Source: Streptomyces noursei | Lineage (GTDB): Bacteria; Actinomycetota; Actinomycetes; Streptomycetales; Streptomycetaceae | Direction: 5' to 3' | Assembly: GCF_016917755.1 (NCBI RefSeq) | Contig: NZ_CP070326.1 | Span: forward strand, 5,642,001 to 5,706,000 | DNA length: 64,000 nt | In this document: positions 14,592 to 22,550 of the stretch, in pieces | Layout of the letters: each line of letters starts with the position of its first letter | Numbering within the stretch: position 1 is the first letter of the stretch | Made by a program: the position numbers and the translations under genes | The notes under the pieces: generated by a model | Told to the model about the DNA's origin: nothing | The model's input: only the letters and a program-made list of their open reading frames with translations | The model's database searches: none

Positions 14592-15365
14592 TCAGGCGGC
14601 GGGCAGGCGGTCGAACAGCAGCTGGACGGCGCCGGTTTCGGGGTGCCGCACGCGGTGCGCACGGACGCCGAAGACCTCGGCGAGCAGCTCCGCGGTGAGG
14701 ACGTCGTGCGGCGGGCCGGAGGCGACGATCCGGCCGTCGGCGATGACGTGCAGCTCGTCGCAGTGCACCGCGGCGAGGTTGAGGTCGTGCAGCGCGGCGA
14801 GCACGGTCAGCCCGCTGTCCCGGACCAGCGCCAGGACGTCCAACTGCTGGGCGATGTCGAGGTGGTTGGTGGGCTCGTCCAGGACCAGCACCTGCGGTTC
14901 CTGGGCGAGGGCGCGGGCGATCAGGACGCGCTGCTTCTCGCCGCCGGAGAGCCGCAGGAAGCCCCGCTCGGCCAGGTGGGCGGCGCCGACCCGGGCCAGC
15001 GCCCGGTCGCAGAGCGCGCGGTCCGCGGCGCTGGGCCGGCCCGAGCCGCGCTGGTGCGGCAGCCGTCCCATCGCGACGACCTCGGCGGCGGTGAAGTCGA
15101 AGTCGGTGCCCGCCTCTTGGGGCAGCGCGGCCAGCAGCCGGGCGGCCTCCCGGGCGGTCAGCGCGTGCAGGTCGGTGCCGTCCAGGTGGACGGTGCCGGC
15201 GGCCGGGCGCAGGGCGCGGTAGACGCATCGCAACAGGGTCGACTTGCCGCTGCCGTTGGGGCCGACCAGCCCGATGAGCCGGCCGCTGCCGGCGGTCAGG
15301 GTGACGTCGTGGACGAGCCGCTGCCCGGCCACCGCCACCGACAGCCCGGAGATGTCGAGCCGCAT
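14592..15365 (-). CDS. btuD: Cobalamin ABC transporter ATPase
   Basis: 257 residues. Walker A is GPNGSGKST (residues ~35-43), the signature RLSGGEKQRV, Walker B QVLVLDEPTNHLD, and the switch His is in AALHDLNLAA. It belongs to the FecE/BtuD importer type. The ATG overlaps the permease stop (TGATG), which gives translational coupling. Gap to btuF is 26 bases. Confidence 0.93.
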   Translation of the reverse strand: MRLDISGLSVAVAGQRLVHDVTLTAGSGRLIGLVGPNGSGKSTLLRCVYRALRPAAGTVHLDGTDLHALTAREAARLLAALPQEAGTDFDFTAAEVVAMGRLPHQRGSGRPSAADRALCDRALARVGAAHLAERGFLRLSGGEKQRVLIARALAQEPQVLVLDEPTNHLDIAQQLDVLALVRDSGLTVLAALHDLNLAAVHCDELHVIADGRIVASGPPHDVLTAELLAEVFGVRAHRVRHPETGAVQLLFDRLPAA

Positions 15366-16408
15366 CAGGCACCGCCTCCGAAGGTGTAGCGGCGGCGCCG
15401 CATCAGCAGGACGAAGCAGGGCACGCCGATCACCGCGGTGATCACCCCGACGGGCAGTTCCACGGGCGCCATCAGCACCCGGGAGAGCAGATCGACCCAG
15501 ACCAGCAGCACCGCGCCCAGCAGCGGCGCGACGGCCAGCACCCGGCGGTGGTCGGCGCCGACCAGCATCCGGGTGGCGTGCGGCACCATCAGCCCGACGA
15601 AACCGATCGCGCCGCTGACCGCGACCACCGCGCCGGTGGCCGCGGCGGCCACCACGAACAGCTCGCGGCGCAGCCGTTCGGGGTCCACGCCCAGTGCGGC
15701 GGCGGTCTCGTCGCCCATGGCCAGGGCGTTCAGCCGGCCGGCGGAGAGCAGCAGGTGCGTCAGGGCCGCGGCGACGGCCAGCCCGGCGATCGGAACCGAG
15801 CCCCAGCCGGCGCCGCTGAGGCTGCCGAGCAGCCACATCATCGCCGAGCGGGCCGATTCGCCGCGGTCGGCGGTGAACACCATCAGGGTGGTGATCGCGG
15901 AGAAGCCGTAGTACATCGCGGTGCCGGTCAGCACCAGCCGCATCGGGGTCAGCCCGTGGGCGGTCCGGGCGGCGGCGTAGACCAGGACCATGGCGAGCAG
16001 CGCGGAGGCGAAGGCGGCGACGGACAGCGCCCAGACGCCGAGCGCGGCGAGCGTCCCGAAGAGCAGGACGGCGTTGGCGCCGACCGCCGCGCCGGAGGAT
16101 ATGCCGAGCACGAAGGGGTCGGCGAGGGCGTTGCGGACCAGGGCCTGGACGGCGACGCCGATGGCGGACAGGCCGGCGCCGACGACCGCGGCGAGCACCG
16201 CGCGGGGGAACCGCAGCTCCCAGACGATGGTGTACGCGGCGACCTCGTCGGGTCGGATGGTGCCGCCGGTCAGTCCGGCGCCCAGATAGCGCAGCACCTG
16301 CGGCCAGCCGATCCCGGCGGCGCCGAGGGCGGTCCCGCACAGCAGCGAGCCGGCCAGGACGGCGGCCAGGGCGACGGCCAGGGGAAGGGTGCGGACGGGA
16401 CGTGCCAA
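15365..16408 (-). CDS. btuC: Cobalamin ABC transporter permease (FecCD family)
   Basis: 347 residues with about ten membrane helices. Family landmarks are RFPRAVLAAVVGAGLSAIGVA, VQALVRNALADPFVLGISSG and the C-terminal GFVGLMVPHATRMLVGADHR. It is the first gene of the btuC-btuD-btuF operon, preceded by a cobalamin riboswitch and two palindromic repeats. The substrate assignment rests on the riboswitch. Confidence 0.92.
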   Translation of the reverse strand: MARPVRTLPLAVALAAVLAGSLLCGTALGAAGIGWPQVLRYLGAGLTGGTIRPDEVAAYTIVWELRFPRAVLAAVVGAGLSAIGVAVQALVRNALADPFVLGISSGAAVGANAVLLFGTLAALGVWALSVAAFASALLAMVLVYAAARTAHGLTPMRLVLTGTAMYYGFSAITTLMVFTADRGESARSAMMWLLGSLSGAGWGSVPIAGLAVAAALTHLLLSAGRLNALAMGDETAAALGVDPERLRRELFVVAAAATGAVVAVSGAIGFVGLMVPHATRMLVGADHRRVLAVAPLLGAVLLVWVDLLSRVLMAPVELPVGVITAVIGVPCFVLLMRRRRYTFGGGA

Positions 16409-16574
16409 GGGTGGTCAAGCCTTCGGCTCGGGCCGCGTGCGTGGGGGTCCTCCCTGCTCCTTGAGAGCTTGGGGAGGATGAGGAGCGGCGGCCCGGGCTC
16501 CCCCAGCTAACGCTGGGAGGTGCCCCAAGGCGACGGCGGCGTCCCCTCGCAGTCCACGGCGAGTTGGTGTGGAT
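16409..16574. other. btu leader after the riboswitch core
   Basis: This stretch between the B12 box and btuC holds palindromic copy R4 (16440-16480) and a second palindrome (16497-16526), either of which could act as the expression platform. No gene is seen. Confidence 0.6.
16440..16526. repeat. Palindromic repeat copy R4 and an adjacent second palindrome
   Basis: The first element reads GTGGGGGTCCTCCCTGCTCC, then TTGAGAGCTTGGGGAGG. The second, at 16497-16526, has arms CCCCCAGC and GCTGGGAGG around TAAC. Both lie in the untranslated leader of the btu operon. Confidence 0.75.
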
Positions 16575-16715
16575 CCGGCGCCGCCGCGGGTGATCGGGCT
16601 TGCGGAACGGCGCCCTTTCGGGACGTCCGCATACCGTTGCGGGTCAGCGCCGGACTCTCACCGGACTTCCCCCGCGGGGCGCGTCATGCAGTTGTGGTGC
16701 GGGCCGGTCGGCCCG
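16575..16715 (-). ncRNA. Cobalamin (B12) riboswitch
   Basis: Read on the minus strand, the leader shows the conserved core GGGGAAGTCCGGTGAGAGTC, CGGCGCTGACCCGCAACGGT and the B12 box AAGCCCGATCACCCGC (16587-16602). Order and spacing fit the AdoCbl riboswitch family. It lies just upstream of btuC, so uptake should be switched off when cobalamin is plentiful. The exact ends are approximate. Confidence 0.92.
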
Positions 16716-16720
16716 GGGGC

Positions 16721-17308
16721 TCAGCCCTCGTACGGCGTGCCGTCCGGGCGGAAGAAGGAGACGCCGTCGGGCATGTCGTCGGGCAGGCTCTCGGCCCACT
16801 CCTTGAGGTCGGCGACCTTCTTCAGCTGCGCGGACATGTAGGGGCGCAGCGGCACCTCCGGGGTGGACTTCTCGCCCACCCACATCAGGTCGCCCTTGAC
16901 GTAGCCGTAGAGCCGCTTGCCGCCGCTGTACGGGCTGGCCGCGGCGGTCCGTGCGATGGCGTCGGTGGCGAGGTCGATCTGCGGCTTCTTGTCGGCCAGC
17001 TCGCCGTACCAGATCTCGACGACGCCCTGGTCGCGGGTCATCACGACCTCGACCTGGCGGCCCTCGTCGACCCGCCAGAAGCCGGTCTCGGTCTCCAGCG
17101 CGCGGAGCTGCTTGCCCTCGCTGTCGAGCACCCACGTGCGCGAGGTGTATTCGAGGAAGTCGCGGCCGTCGTGGGAGAAGACGACCTCCTGGCCGAAGTT
17201 GCACTTCTCGGCGCCGGGGAAGTCGAAGACGCCGGCGCCCTCCCAGCGGCCGAGGAGGAAGGCCAGCGGGACCAGCGACGGGTTCAGGTCGGACGGGATC
17301 TCGATCAT
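16721..17308 (-). CDS. FABP-like / nitrobindin-type beta-barrel protein
   Basis: 195 residues, UPF0678/DUF1794 type. The opening PLAFLLGRWEGAGVFDFPG is the hallmark of the THAP4/nitrobindin barrel, and TGFWRVDEGRQVEVVM and GDLMWVGEKSTPEVPLRPYM are further strands. True nitrobindins bind heme through a C-terminal His; here the segment reads PLRPYMSAQLKKV with Gln where an axial His could sit, so heme binding is doubtful. Cytoplasmic; ligand unknown. Confidence 0.85.
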   Translation of the reverse strand: MIEIPSDLNPSLVPLAFLLGRWEGAGVFDFPGAEKCNFGQEVVFSHDGRDFLEYTSRTWVLDSEGKQLRALETETGFWRVDEGRQVEVVMTRDQGVVEIWYGELADKKPQIDLATDAIARTAAASPYSGGKRLYGYVKGDLMWVGEKSTPEVPLRPYMSAQLKKVADLKEWAESLPDDMPDGVSFFRPDGTPYEG

Positions 17309-17387
17309 GAGCTCAGGCGATCTGTAGTGGGGGACAGAAGGGGCGCGCGAAGCGCTCCTATGAAGGGTGGTGGGCGACGGGTGGGCG

Positions 17388-17489
17388 TCAGCGCTGGCCC
17401 TGGTACAGCTTCTTCCAGGTCAGCCCGGCGAACGCGATCACGCCGACGGCGACCAGAACCAGCAGGGTGGTGAAGAATGCCTCAAGCAC
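17388..17489 (-). CDS. 33-residue membrane peptide
   Basis: A short ORF starting with GTG at 17489, preceded by AAGGAG with 7 bases spacing. It encodes one hydrophobic helix (AFFTTLLVLVAVGVIAFAGL) followed by a basic tail (TWKKLYQGQR). Its length, strong ribosome binding site and clean single-pass design suggest a real small membrane protein. Function unknown; it could assist a membrane complex. It lies 79 bases upstream of the FABP-like gene on the same strand, so they may be one transcript. Confidence 0.7.
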   Translation of the reverse strand: MLEAFFTTLLVLVAVGVIAFAGLTWKKLYQGQR

Positions 17490-17652
17490 GAGCGCGCTCC
17501 TTGGGCGGAGTGAGGTGTTACGGACCGCCTGCGAGTCTAGTCGGCGCTGTCGGGGGCGGCGCTGTGAGGTCCGCCGTGGTCGTGCGCCCGGTCGCCGGAC
17601 TCCCCGCAGGGCGTGCGCGCCCCGGCGGCCCGGTCGCGCCTACGCTGGGCCC

Positions 17653-18018
17653 ATGGCGAAGAAGCTGGTGATCAAGGTGACGGCGGGCGCGGACGCGCCC
17701 GAGCGGTGCTCGCAGGCGTTCACGGTGGCGGCGGTGGCGGTGGCCAGCGGCGTAGAGGTGTCGCTGTGGCTGACCGGGGAGTCGGTGTGGTTCGCGATGC
17801 CGGGGCGGGCGGCGGAGTTCGAGCTGCCGCACGCGGCGCCGCTGCCGGAGCTGATCGACGGGATCCGCGCGGGCGGCGGGGCGATCACGGTCTGCACACA
17901 GTGCGCGGCACGCCGCGGTATCGAGGAGAAGGACCTGATCGAGGGGGCGGGCATCGCCGGTTCCCAGCTGTTCGTCAGCGAGATCATGCCGGAGGGCGTG
18001 CAGGCGCTCGTCTACTGA
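17653..18018 (+). CDS. DsrE-like protein
   Basis: 121 residues, DsrE/F-like fold (PF02635). It opens with KKLVIKVTAGADAPERCSQA, and the conserved region around GGAITVCTQCAARRGIEEKD carries two Cys. Related proteins relay sulfur, but no partner Tus or Dsr genes are next to it, so the role is open. TACGCT lies 6 bases before the ATG (17641-17646), so transcription is probably leaderless. Confidence 0.85.
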   Translation: MAKKLVIKVTAGADAPERCSQAFTVAAVAVASGVEVSLWLTGESVWFAMPGRAAEFELPHAAPLPELIDGIRAGGGAITVCTQCAARRGIEEKDLIEGAGIAGSQLFVSEIMPEGVQALVY

Positions 18019-18056
18019 AGCGGGCCGGCTGCTGAAGCGGGCCGGGCGATCGAGCG

Positions 18057-18356
18057 TCAGCTCCGGCGGCGGTCCTGGTCGTCGCGGTCGTCCAGCTCGC
18101 GCCACCAGCGGTCGGACTCCGGGTCGCCGGACTCGTCCCACCAGCGCTCGCCCGGTTCGCGGCGGTTGCCGATGACGGCCGCGACGGGCGGGATGACCAT
18201 GGCGACGACGCACATCGCGACCGCGACCGGCACGGACCACAGCCGCACCACGCTCCACGCCAGCACGAACAGCACCAGGCACACGCCCATCAGGACGAAG
18301 TACCGGCGATGGCGGCGCTGCGGCGGGCTGAGCCGGCGGTGCGCATGCGCGTACAT
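18057..18356 (-). CDS. DUF3099 small membrane protein
   Basis: 99 residues from the ATG at 18356, which has TACCGT 6 bases upstream. It has two adjacent membrane helices (YFVLMGVCLVLFVLAWSVV and VPVAVAMCVVAMVIPPVAAV) and a charged C-terminal tail with Trp and Asp (GERWWDESGDPESDRWWREL). This is the actinobacterial DUF3099 family, function unknown. Confidence 0.88.
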   Translation of the reverse strand: MYAHAHRRLSPPQRRHRRYFVLMGVCLVLFVLAWSVVRLWSVPVAVAMCVVAMVIPPVAAVIGNRREPGERWWDESGDPESDRWWRELDDRDDQDRRRS

Positions 18357-18428
18357 ACGTCCACGGTAAGTCCGTCGCGGCCCGGAAAGAAGCCCGGACG
18401 GGGGTGCCCTCCGCGCCGGGGCGGCACA

Positions 18429-18479
18429 GAGGGCCGCACCCCTCAGCCAAGGCGTCCAAACCCCTGGGGTGCGGCCCTC
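18429..18479 (-). terminator. Strong hairpin after the DUF1416 gene
   Basis: A perfect 14-bp stem GAGGGCCGCACCCC / GGGGTGCGGCCCTC with a 23-base loop, 44 bases past the DUF1416 stop. Confidence 0.75.
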
Positions 18480-18522
18480 CGGCCGTCCGGACCCGGGTTG
18501 CGGGTCCGTCACGCGCGTGCCG

Positions 18523-18810
18523 TCAGACGGCGATGGCGACCTCCACCAGCCCGCCCTTCTGGGCGACGACCGTACGGTCCGCGCTGCCGCCCGGCACGAG
18601 CGCCCGCAGGGTCCAGGTGCCCTCGGCCGCGTAGAAGCGGAACTGTCCGGTCGCGGAGGTGGGGACCTCGGCGGTGAACTCGTTGGTGCTGTCCAGCAGG
18701 CGGACGTAACCGGTGACGGGCTGGCCGTCGCGGGTCACGCTGCCCTGGATGGTGGTCTCACCGGGCTTGAGGGTCGAGGCGTCCGGGCCGCCGGCCTGTG
18801 CTCCACACAT
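18523..18810 (-). CDS. DUF1416 protein
   Basis: 95 residues. It begins MCGAQAGGPDASTLKPGETT and is a single Ig/transthyretin-like beta domain (VTGYVRLLDSTNEFTAEVPT then GQFRFYAAEGTWTLRALVPG). DUF1416 genes sit with the thiosulfate sulfurtransferase in actinobacteria, as here, where the start is 44 bases after the sulfurtransferase stop. It is probably co-transcribed and has a role in sulfur transfer, as inferred from context. Confidence 0.92.
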   Translation of the reverse strand: MCGAQAGGPDASTLKPGETTIQGSVTRDGQPVTGYVRLLDSTNEFTAEVPTSATGQFRFYAAEGTWTLRALVPGGSADRTVVAQKGGLVEVAIAV

Positions 18811-18854
18811 AGCGGTACTTCCTTGAGGGGTAGGGAGGAGAGGGGCTCTCGGGC

Positions 18855-19700
18855 TTACTTGTTGGCGCCGAGCTCGATCGGGACGCCGACCAGCGAGCCG
18901 TACTCGGTCCAGGAACCGTCGTAGTTCTTGACGTTGGTCTGGCCGAGCAGCTCGTGCAGCACGAACCAGGTCAGCGCGGAGCGCTCACCGATGCGGCAGT
19001 AGGCGATGGTGTCCTTCGCCAGGTCCACGGCCTCCTGCTGGTAGAGGGCGGTGAGCTCCTCGTCCGACTTGAAGGTGCCGTCGTCGTTGGCGTTCTTCGA
19101 CCACGGGATGTTGCGGGCGCTGGGCACGTGGCCGGGGCGCTGCGACTGCTCCTGCGGGAGGTGCGCCGGGGCCAGCAGCTTGCCGCTGAACTCGTCGGGG
19201 GAGCGGACGTCGACCAGGTTCTTGGTGCCGATCGCGGCGACCACGTCGTCGCGGAAGGCGCGGATCGAGGTGTCCTGGGCCTGGGCCTGGTACGCGGTGG
19301 CCGGGCGGCGGGGGACCTCGGCGCCGTCGACCAGGTCGCGGGAGTCCAGCTCCCACTTCTTGCGGCCGCCGTCGAGCAGTTTGACGCTGTCGTGCCCGTA
19401 GAGCTTGAAGTACCAGTAGGCGTAGGACGCGAACCAGTTGTTGTTGCCGCCGTAGAGGACGACGGTGTCGTCGTTGGCGATGCCCTTCGCGGAGAGCAGC
19501 TTCTCGAAGCCCTCCTGGTCCACGAAGTCGCGGCGGACCGGGTCCTGGAGGTCCTTCTTCCAGTCGATCCGGACGGCGTTCTTGATGTGGTTCTTGTCGT
19601 AGGCCGAGGTGTCCTCGTCGACCTCGACGAGGACGACCTTCGGGTCGTCCAGGTGGGCCTCGACCCAGTCGGCGTCTACCAAGACGTCGCTACGGCTCAT
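18855..19700 (-). CDS. Thiosulfate/3-mercaptopyruvate sulfurtransferase (two-domain rhodanese)
   Basis: 281 residues. The N-terminal rhodanese domain is inactive; the C-terminal one has the catalytic Cys in AYCRIGERSALTWF. Blocks HIKNAVRIDWKKDLQD and LVDVRSPDEFSG (the latter the typical rhodanese strand) are clear. It transfers sulfane sulfur to thiol or cyanide acceptors. In actinobacteria this gene is often called cysA or sseA. It is preceded by a ribosome binding site (GGAGGAGAGACC), and ~200 bases upstream lies a Cys-rich leader peptide, so cysteine-dependent attenuation is likely. Confidence 0.95.
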   Translation of the reverse strand: MSRSDVLVDADWVEAHLDDPKVVLVEVDEDTSAYDKNHIKNAVRIDWKKDLQDPVRRDFVDQEGFEKLLSAKGIANDDTVVLYGGNNNWFASYAYWYFKLYGHDSVKLLDGGRKKWELDSRDLVDGAEVPRRPATAYQAQAQDTSIRAFRDDVVAAIGTKNLVDVRSPDEFSGKLLAPAHLPQEQSQRPGHVPSARNIPWSKNANDDGTFKSDEELTALYQQEAVDLAKDTIAYCRIGERSALTWFVLHELLGQTNVKNYDGSWTEYGSLVGVPIELGANK

Positions 19701-19854
19701 GTCGGTCTCTCCTCCGGGGCAGTTGCGGGGGGCGGGATTGAGGGGTGCACACGGGTACGCCGGACGGCGCGGCGCGACGGGATGCGCGCGGCGCTGTACT
19801 GGGGACTCGTGGAGGGGCGCGGCCTTGGGGAGGCGGCCGGCCGGGACCGGTGGG

Positions 19855-19892
19855 TCACCCCCGCTCCGTTGCGGAAGAGCGCGGGGGAGGGA
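19855..19892. repeat. Palindromic repeat copy R5 in the sulfurtransferase leader
   Basis: Arms CCCCCGCTCCGTTGC and GCGGAAGAGCGCGGGGG. It lies directly after the Cys-rich leader peptide in the direction of transcription, a position where a terminator or SD-sequestering hairpin would sit. Confidence 0.7.
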
Positions 19893-19904
19893 GCCAACGG
19901 CCCG

Positions 19905-19967
19905 TCAGACAGGGCGACAGAGCATGGCGGCGACACGGCACAGGTCGACTGCCCGCCGCTTCGTCAG
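19905..19967 (-). CDS. Cys leader peptide (attenuator), non-ATG start
   Basis: A 20-codon ORF on the minus strand encodes LTKRRAVDLCRVAAMLCRPV and stops at 19905. The paired Cys-Arg units (LCR...LCR) match the cysteine leader peptides found before actinobacterial sulfur genes, where ribosome stalling at Cys codons raises expression. There is no ATG, GTG or TTG in frame; CTG at 19967 is the likely start, with GGAG 10 bases upstream. The hairpin R5 follows. The Cys motif is strong; the start codon is not settled. Confidence 0.65.
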   Translation of the reverse strand: MTKRRAVDLCRVAAMLCRPV

Positions 19968-20228
19968 TACCGCCTGTCTCCGTGGACGGAGACCGCTCCA
20001 TGCGCTCTGCATGGCACCGATCGTAGGGAGGGAGAGCGCGGCATGTCACCGGTGTGTCAAATGGCGAGATGTGATTGTCCGCGATGCGGGATGCGTGTGC
20101 CGGGAAACGAGGTCCGGAGGGTCCGGCGGGGCGCCGCCGCAGAGGGGGGTCTGGTTTACGGACTGGGGAGTCTCAGGGTGTGGACGGGTGGCGGCCCGGT
20201 GGGGCGGTCCGCCACCCGCCGGGGCGGG

Positions 20229-20930
20229 TCAGCCGGTGAGCTTGACGTCGGTGCCGGACGCGGTGACCGTGATGCCCTGCGCGGTCGTGGTGACCTTCTC
20301 CAGCTTCAGGCTGCCCGGCAGCTGGTCCAGCTTCCAGCCGTGGTCGGTCTGGGCCCGCACCTTGCGCTCGCAGCCGGGGATCGCCTGGCACATGGCGGGG
20401 ATGCGCTCGGCCCGGACCTGGACGGTGTCGCCGTGGGCGATGTCGATGGTGCCGGTGACGTCGAACGAGCTGAGCAGCGGGATGTTGGGGGAGATCTTGA
20501 CCTGGGCGCGGCCGTTCTTCTCGCCGCCGTAGGAGATCTTGACGCCGCCGCCGGCCGCGTTGGTCATGTCCGCGTAGGAGATCTCGGCCGTGGCGTTGGC
20601 CGAGGCGGCGCTCTGGATGGAGGTGTAGTCGCTGGTCAGCGCGACGTCGTGGAACTGCGCCGAGAGGTGCTTGAGGGTCAGCGTGCGCCCCTCGGAACGG
20701 GCCGCCACATGGTCGAGTTCGGCGTCGACCTCGTCGAGGTTCCGCCCGGCGACCTGGGTCAGGAACGGGAAGCCCTTGATGGAGACCTCGGGCGTCGAGG
20801 TGATCCCGTTCATGCTGCGGAGCTTGTCCGCGGCCTTGCTCTCGGCGAGATTGACCGCGACGCGGTCGGCCGCCACGAACAGCCCGCCGAATATCACGAC
20901 GAGCACCAGCAGCACCTTCAGTGCGCGCAT
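20229..20930 (-). CDS. LmeA-like DUF2993 protein
   Basis: 233 residues with an N-terminal signal anchor (ALKVLLVLVVIFGGLFVAAD) and the DUF2993 signature VSIKGFPFLTQVAGRNLDEV. Related mycobacterial LmeA acts in envelope mannan synthesis; the Streptomyces role is unknown. It lies outside the membrane. A second copy of the family is at 33326-34750, and both share the GFPFLTQV block. Start at the ATG 20930; the longer reading frame upstream is not coding. Confidence 0.85.
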   Translation of the reverse strand: MRALKVLLVLVVIFGGLFVAADRVAVNLAESKAADKLRSMNGITSTPEVSIKGFPFLTQVAGRNLDEVDAELDHVAARSEGRTLTLKHLSAQFHDVALTSDYTSIQSAASANATAEISYADMTNAAGGGVKISYGGEKNGRAQVKISPNIPLLSSFDVTGTIDIAHGDTVQVRAERIPAMCQAIPGCERKVRAQTDHGWKLDQLPGSLKLEKVTTTAQGITVTASGTDVKLTG

Positions 20931-21136
20931 CGAACCACTACCCCCACTTGTGACCGCCGGGCCGGGGTGCGTCCCGTCGGCCGATTCGTCCAATCCGGTA
21001 CGCGAGCCCACGGCCCCCGGCCCGCGCTCCGGGAACCCTAGACGAACCGGTCGCCGGAACGGGAGCGGCGGCCGTACGGAGCGCCGAACCCTGCGCTCCG
21101 TACGGCCGCCGCGGCGCTGCGTGGCGGGCCCGGGGC

Positions 21137-22540
21137 TTACCCCAGCGCCCGGCCCAGCACGTAGACCGCCGGGGCCGCGAGGGCCAGCGGCAGGGCGACG
21201 CCCGCGGTCATGTGGACGAACTTCGACGGGTAGTCGTAGCTGGCCACCCGCAGGCCGATCAGGGCGCAGCCGCCGGCGGCCAGGCCCAGCAGCGCCGCGG
21301 TGGCCCCCATGCCGGTCAGCTGGCCGGCCGCGATGCCGCCGCCGGCGCCGGCCAGCAGGCCGAGCACCAGGGTGAGCGGGCCGGGCAGCGGCAGCGCCCG
21401 GGCGAGCGTCGCCAGGGCGACCGCGGCGGCGCCGACCACCACCGCGTCCGGGTCGGCGGCCAGGTGGCCGGAGGCGAGCACGGCCAGCGCGGACGAGGTC
21501 AGGCCCGCGGTCAGCGCGTACATCCGCTCGTCCGCGCTGCTGCGGTTGCGCAGTTGGAGGACGATGACCAGCAGGCACCACACGCCGAGCGTGCCGATGG
21601 CCACCAGCGGCGCGTCCTCGTGCGGGGTGGCCAGCAGACCGACGTCGGTGGCCACGCCGCCCAGGAAGGCCAGCGCGATGCCCTGGCGGGCCGGCCACAT
21701 GCCGTTGAGCCGGAACCAGCCGGCGGCGGTGACGGCCTGGAGCAGCACCACCGGGACCACCAGGACCGGGCGGGCCACCGGCGCGGCCAGCGCCAGCAGC
21801 AGGGCGAGCAGCGCGGTCAGCGCGGCCGGCTGGATGCCCGGCGGGATGATCGGCGAGCGGCCCTCGGCGCGGGCGATCTGGTTGGGCTTGAGCGGCGCGG
21901 CGGGCGCGGCGGCCTCGGCCTCCGGATGGCCGGCCGGCACCGGCTCGGCGGTGGCGGTGGTCCCGTGCGCGGCGCCGTGGGCACCCTGGTGCGCGCCGTG
22001 GTGCTGTGCGGCTGCCGGGACCGGGGCGGCGTAGGCGCCCGCCCCGTAGGCGTCGTCCCCGTAGGCGTCAGGTCCGTAGCCGTCCTGCCCGTAGGGGGCG
22101 GCGGACTGGTGCTGCGGCTGCCCGTACGCGTCGTAGCCGTAGGGCTGCTGTGCGTGCTGCGCCTGTTGGGGGTGCTGGTGCTGCGGGTCCGGCTGGGCCT
22201 GCTGGTGCTGCGGTTGCTGCTGCATATAGGGGTCGTAGGACTGCTGTCCGTACGGGGTGCCGTAGGCCGTCTGCGGGTCGTACCCGGGGTGCGGGGACGG
22301 GGGAGCGTAGCCGGGGGTGTCGCCGTGCAGCGGCGTCGTTGTGGGGTGGTGGTCGGGTGACGGGGGAGCGTAGCGGGAGGCGTCGTCGCGCAGCGGCGTC
22401 GTTGTGGGGTGGTGGTCGGGTGACGGGGGAGCGTAGCGGGAGGCGTCGTCGCGCAGCGGCGTCGTTGTGGGGTGGTGGTCGGGTGACGGGTGGGTGTACG
22501 GGTCGTACGGGTTCTGGTGCTGCGGCTGGTTGTCGCTCAT
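21137..22540 (-). CDS. Multi-pass membrane protein with a repetitive disordered N-terminus
   Basis: 467 residues. Residues 1-225 are Gln/His/Tyr/Pro-rich and disordered, including three tandem 21-residue repeats (PSPDHHPTTTPLRDDASRYA type, residues 18-80). From ~residue 235 there are eight to nine hydrophobic helices, such as PAALTALLALLLALAAPVAR. No catalytic motif; function unknown. The start lies 10 bases after the stop of the upstream MoaD-like gene, so the two are an operon. Confidence 0.82.
   Translation of the reverse strand: MSDNQPQHQNPYDPYTHPSPDHHPTTTPLRDDASRYAPPSPDHHPTTTPLRDDASRYAPPSPDHHPTTTPLHGDTPGYAPPSPHPGYDPQTAYGTPYGQQSYDPYMQQQPQHQQAQPDPQHQHPQQAQHAQQPYGYDAYGQPQHQSAAPYGQDGYGPDAYGDDAYGAGAYAAPVPAAAQHHGAHQGAHGAAHGTTATAEPVPAGHPEAEAAAPAAPLKPNQIARAEGRSPIIPPGIQPAALTALLALLLALAAPVARPVLVVPVVLLQAVTAAGWFRLNGMWPARQGIALAFLGGVATDVGLLATPHEDAPLVAIGTLGVWCLLVIVLQLRNRSSADERMYALTAGLTSSALAVLASGHLAADPDAVVVGAAAVALATLARALPLPGPLTLVLGLLAGAGGGIAAGQLTGMGATAALLGLAAGGCALIGLRVASYDYPSKFVHMTAGVALPLALAAPAVYVLGRALG
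22301..22489. repeat. Three 63-bp tandem repeats in a coding region
   Basis: Each unit encodes 21 residues; units 1 and 2 are identical at protein level and the third diverges at five positions. Located in the N-terminus of the membrane protein gene. Confidence 0.92.
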
Positions 22541-22550
22541 GACCCTCTGC

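Larger units (their letters stand above)
19701..20228. other. Gap of 528 bases upstream of the sulfurtransferase
   Basis: It contains the Cys leader peptide and a hairpin of the palindromic family. Between ~19980 and 20228 no gene was recognised; CATGTCACCGGTGTGTCAAA near 20041 may be part of a promoter. Confidence 0.6.
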
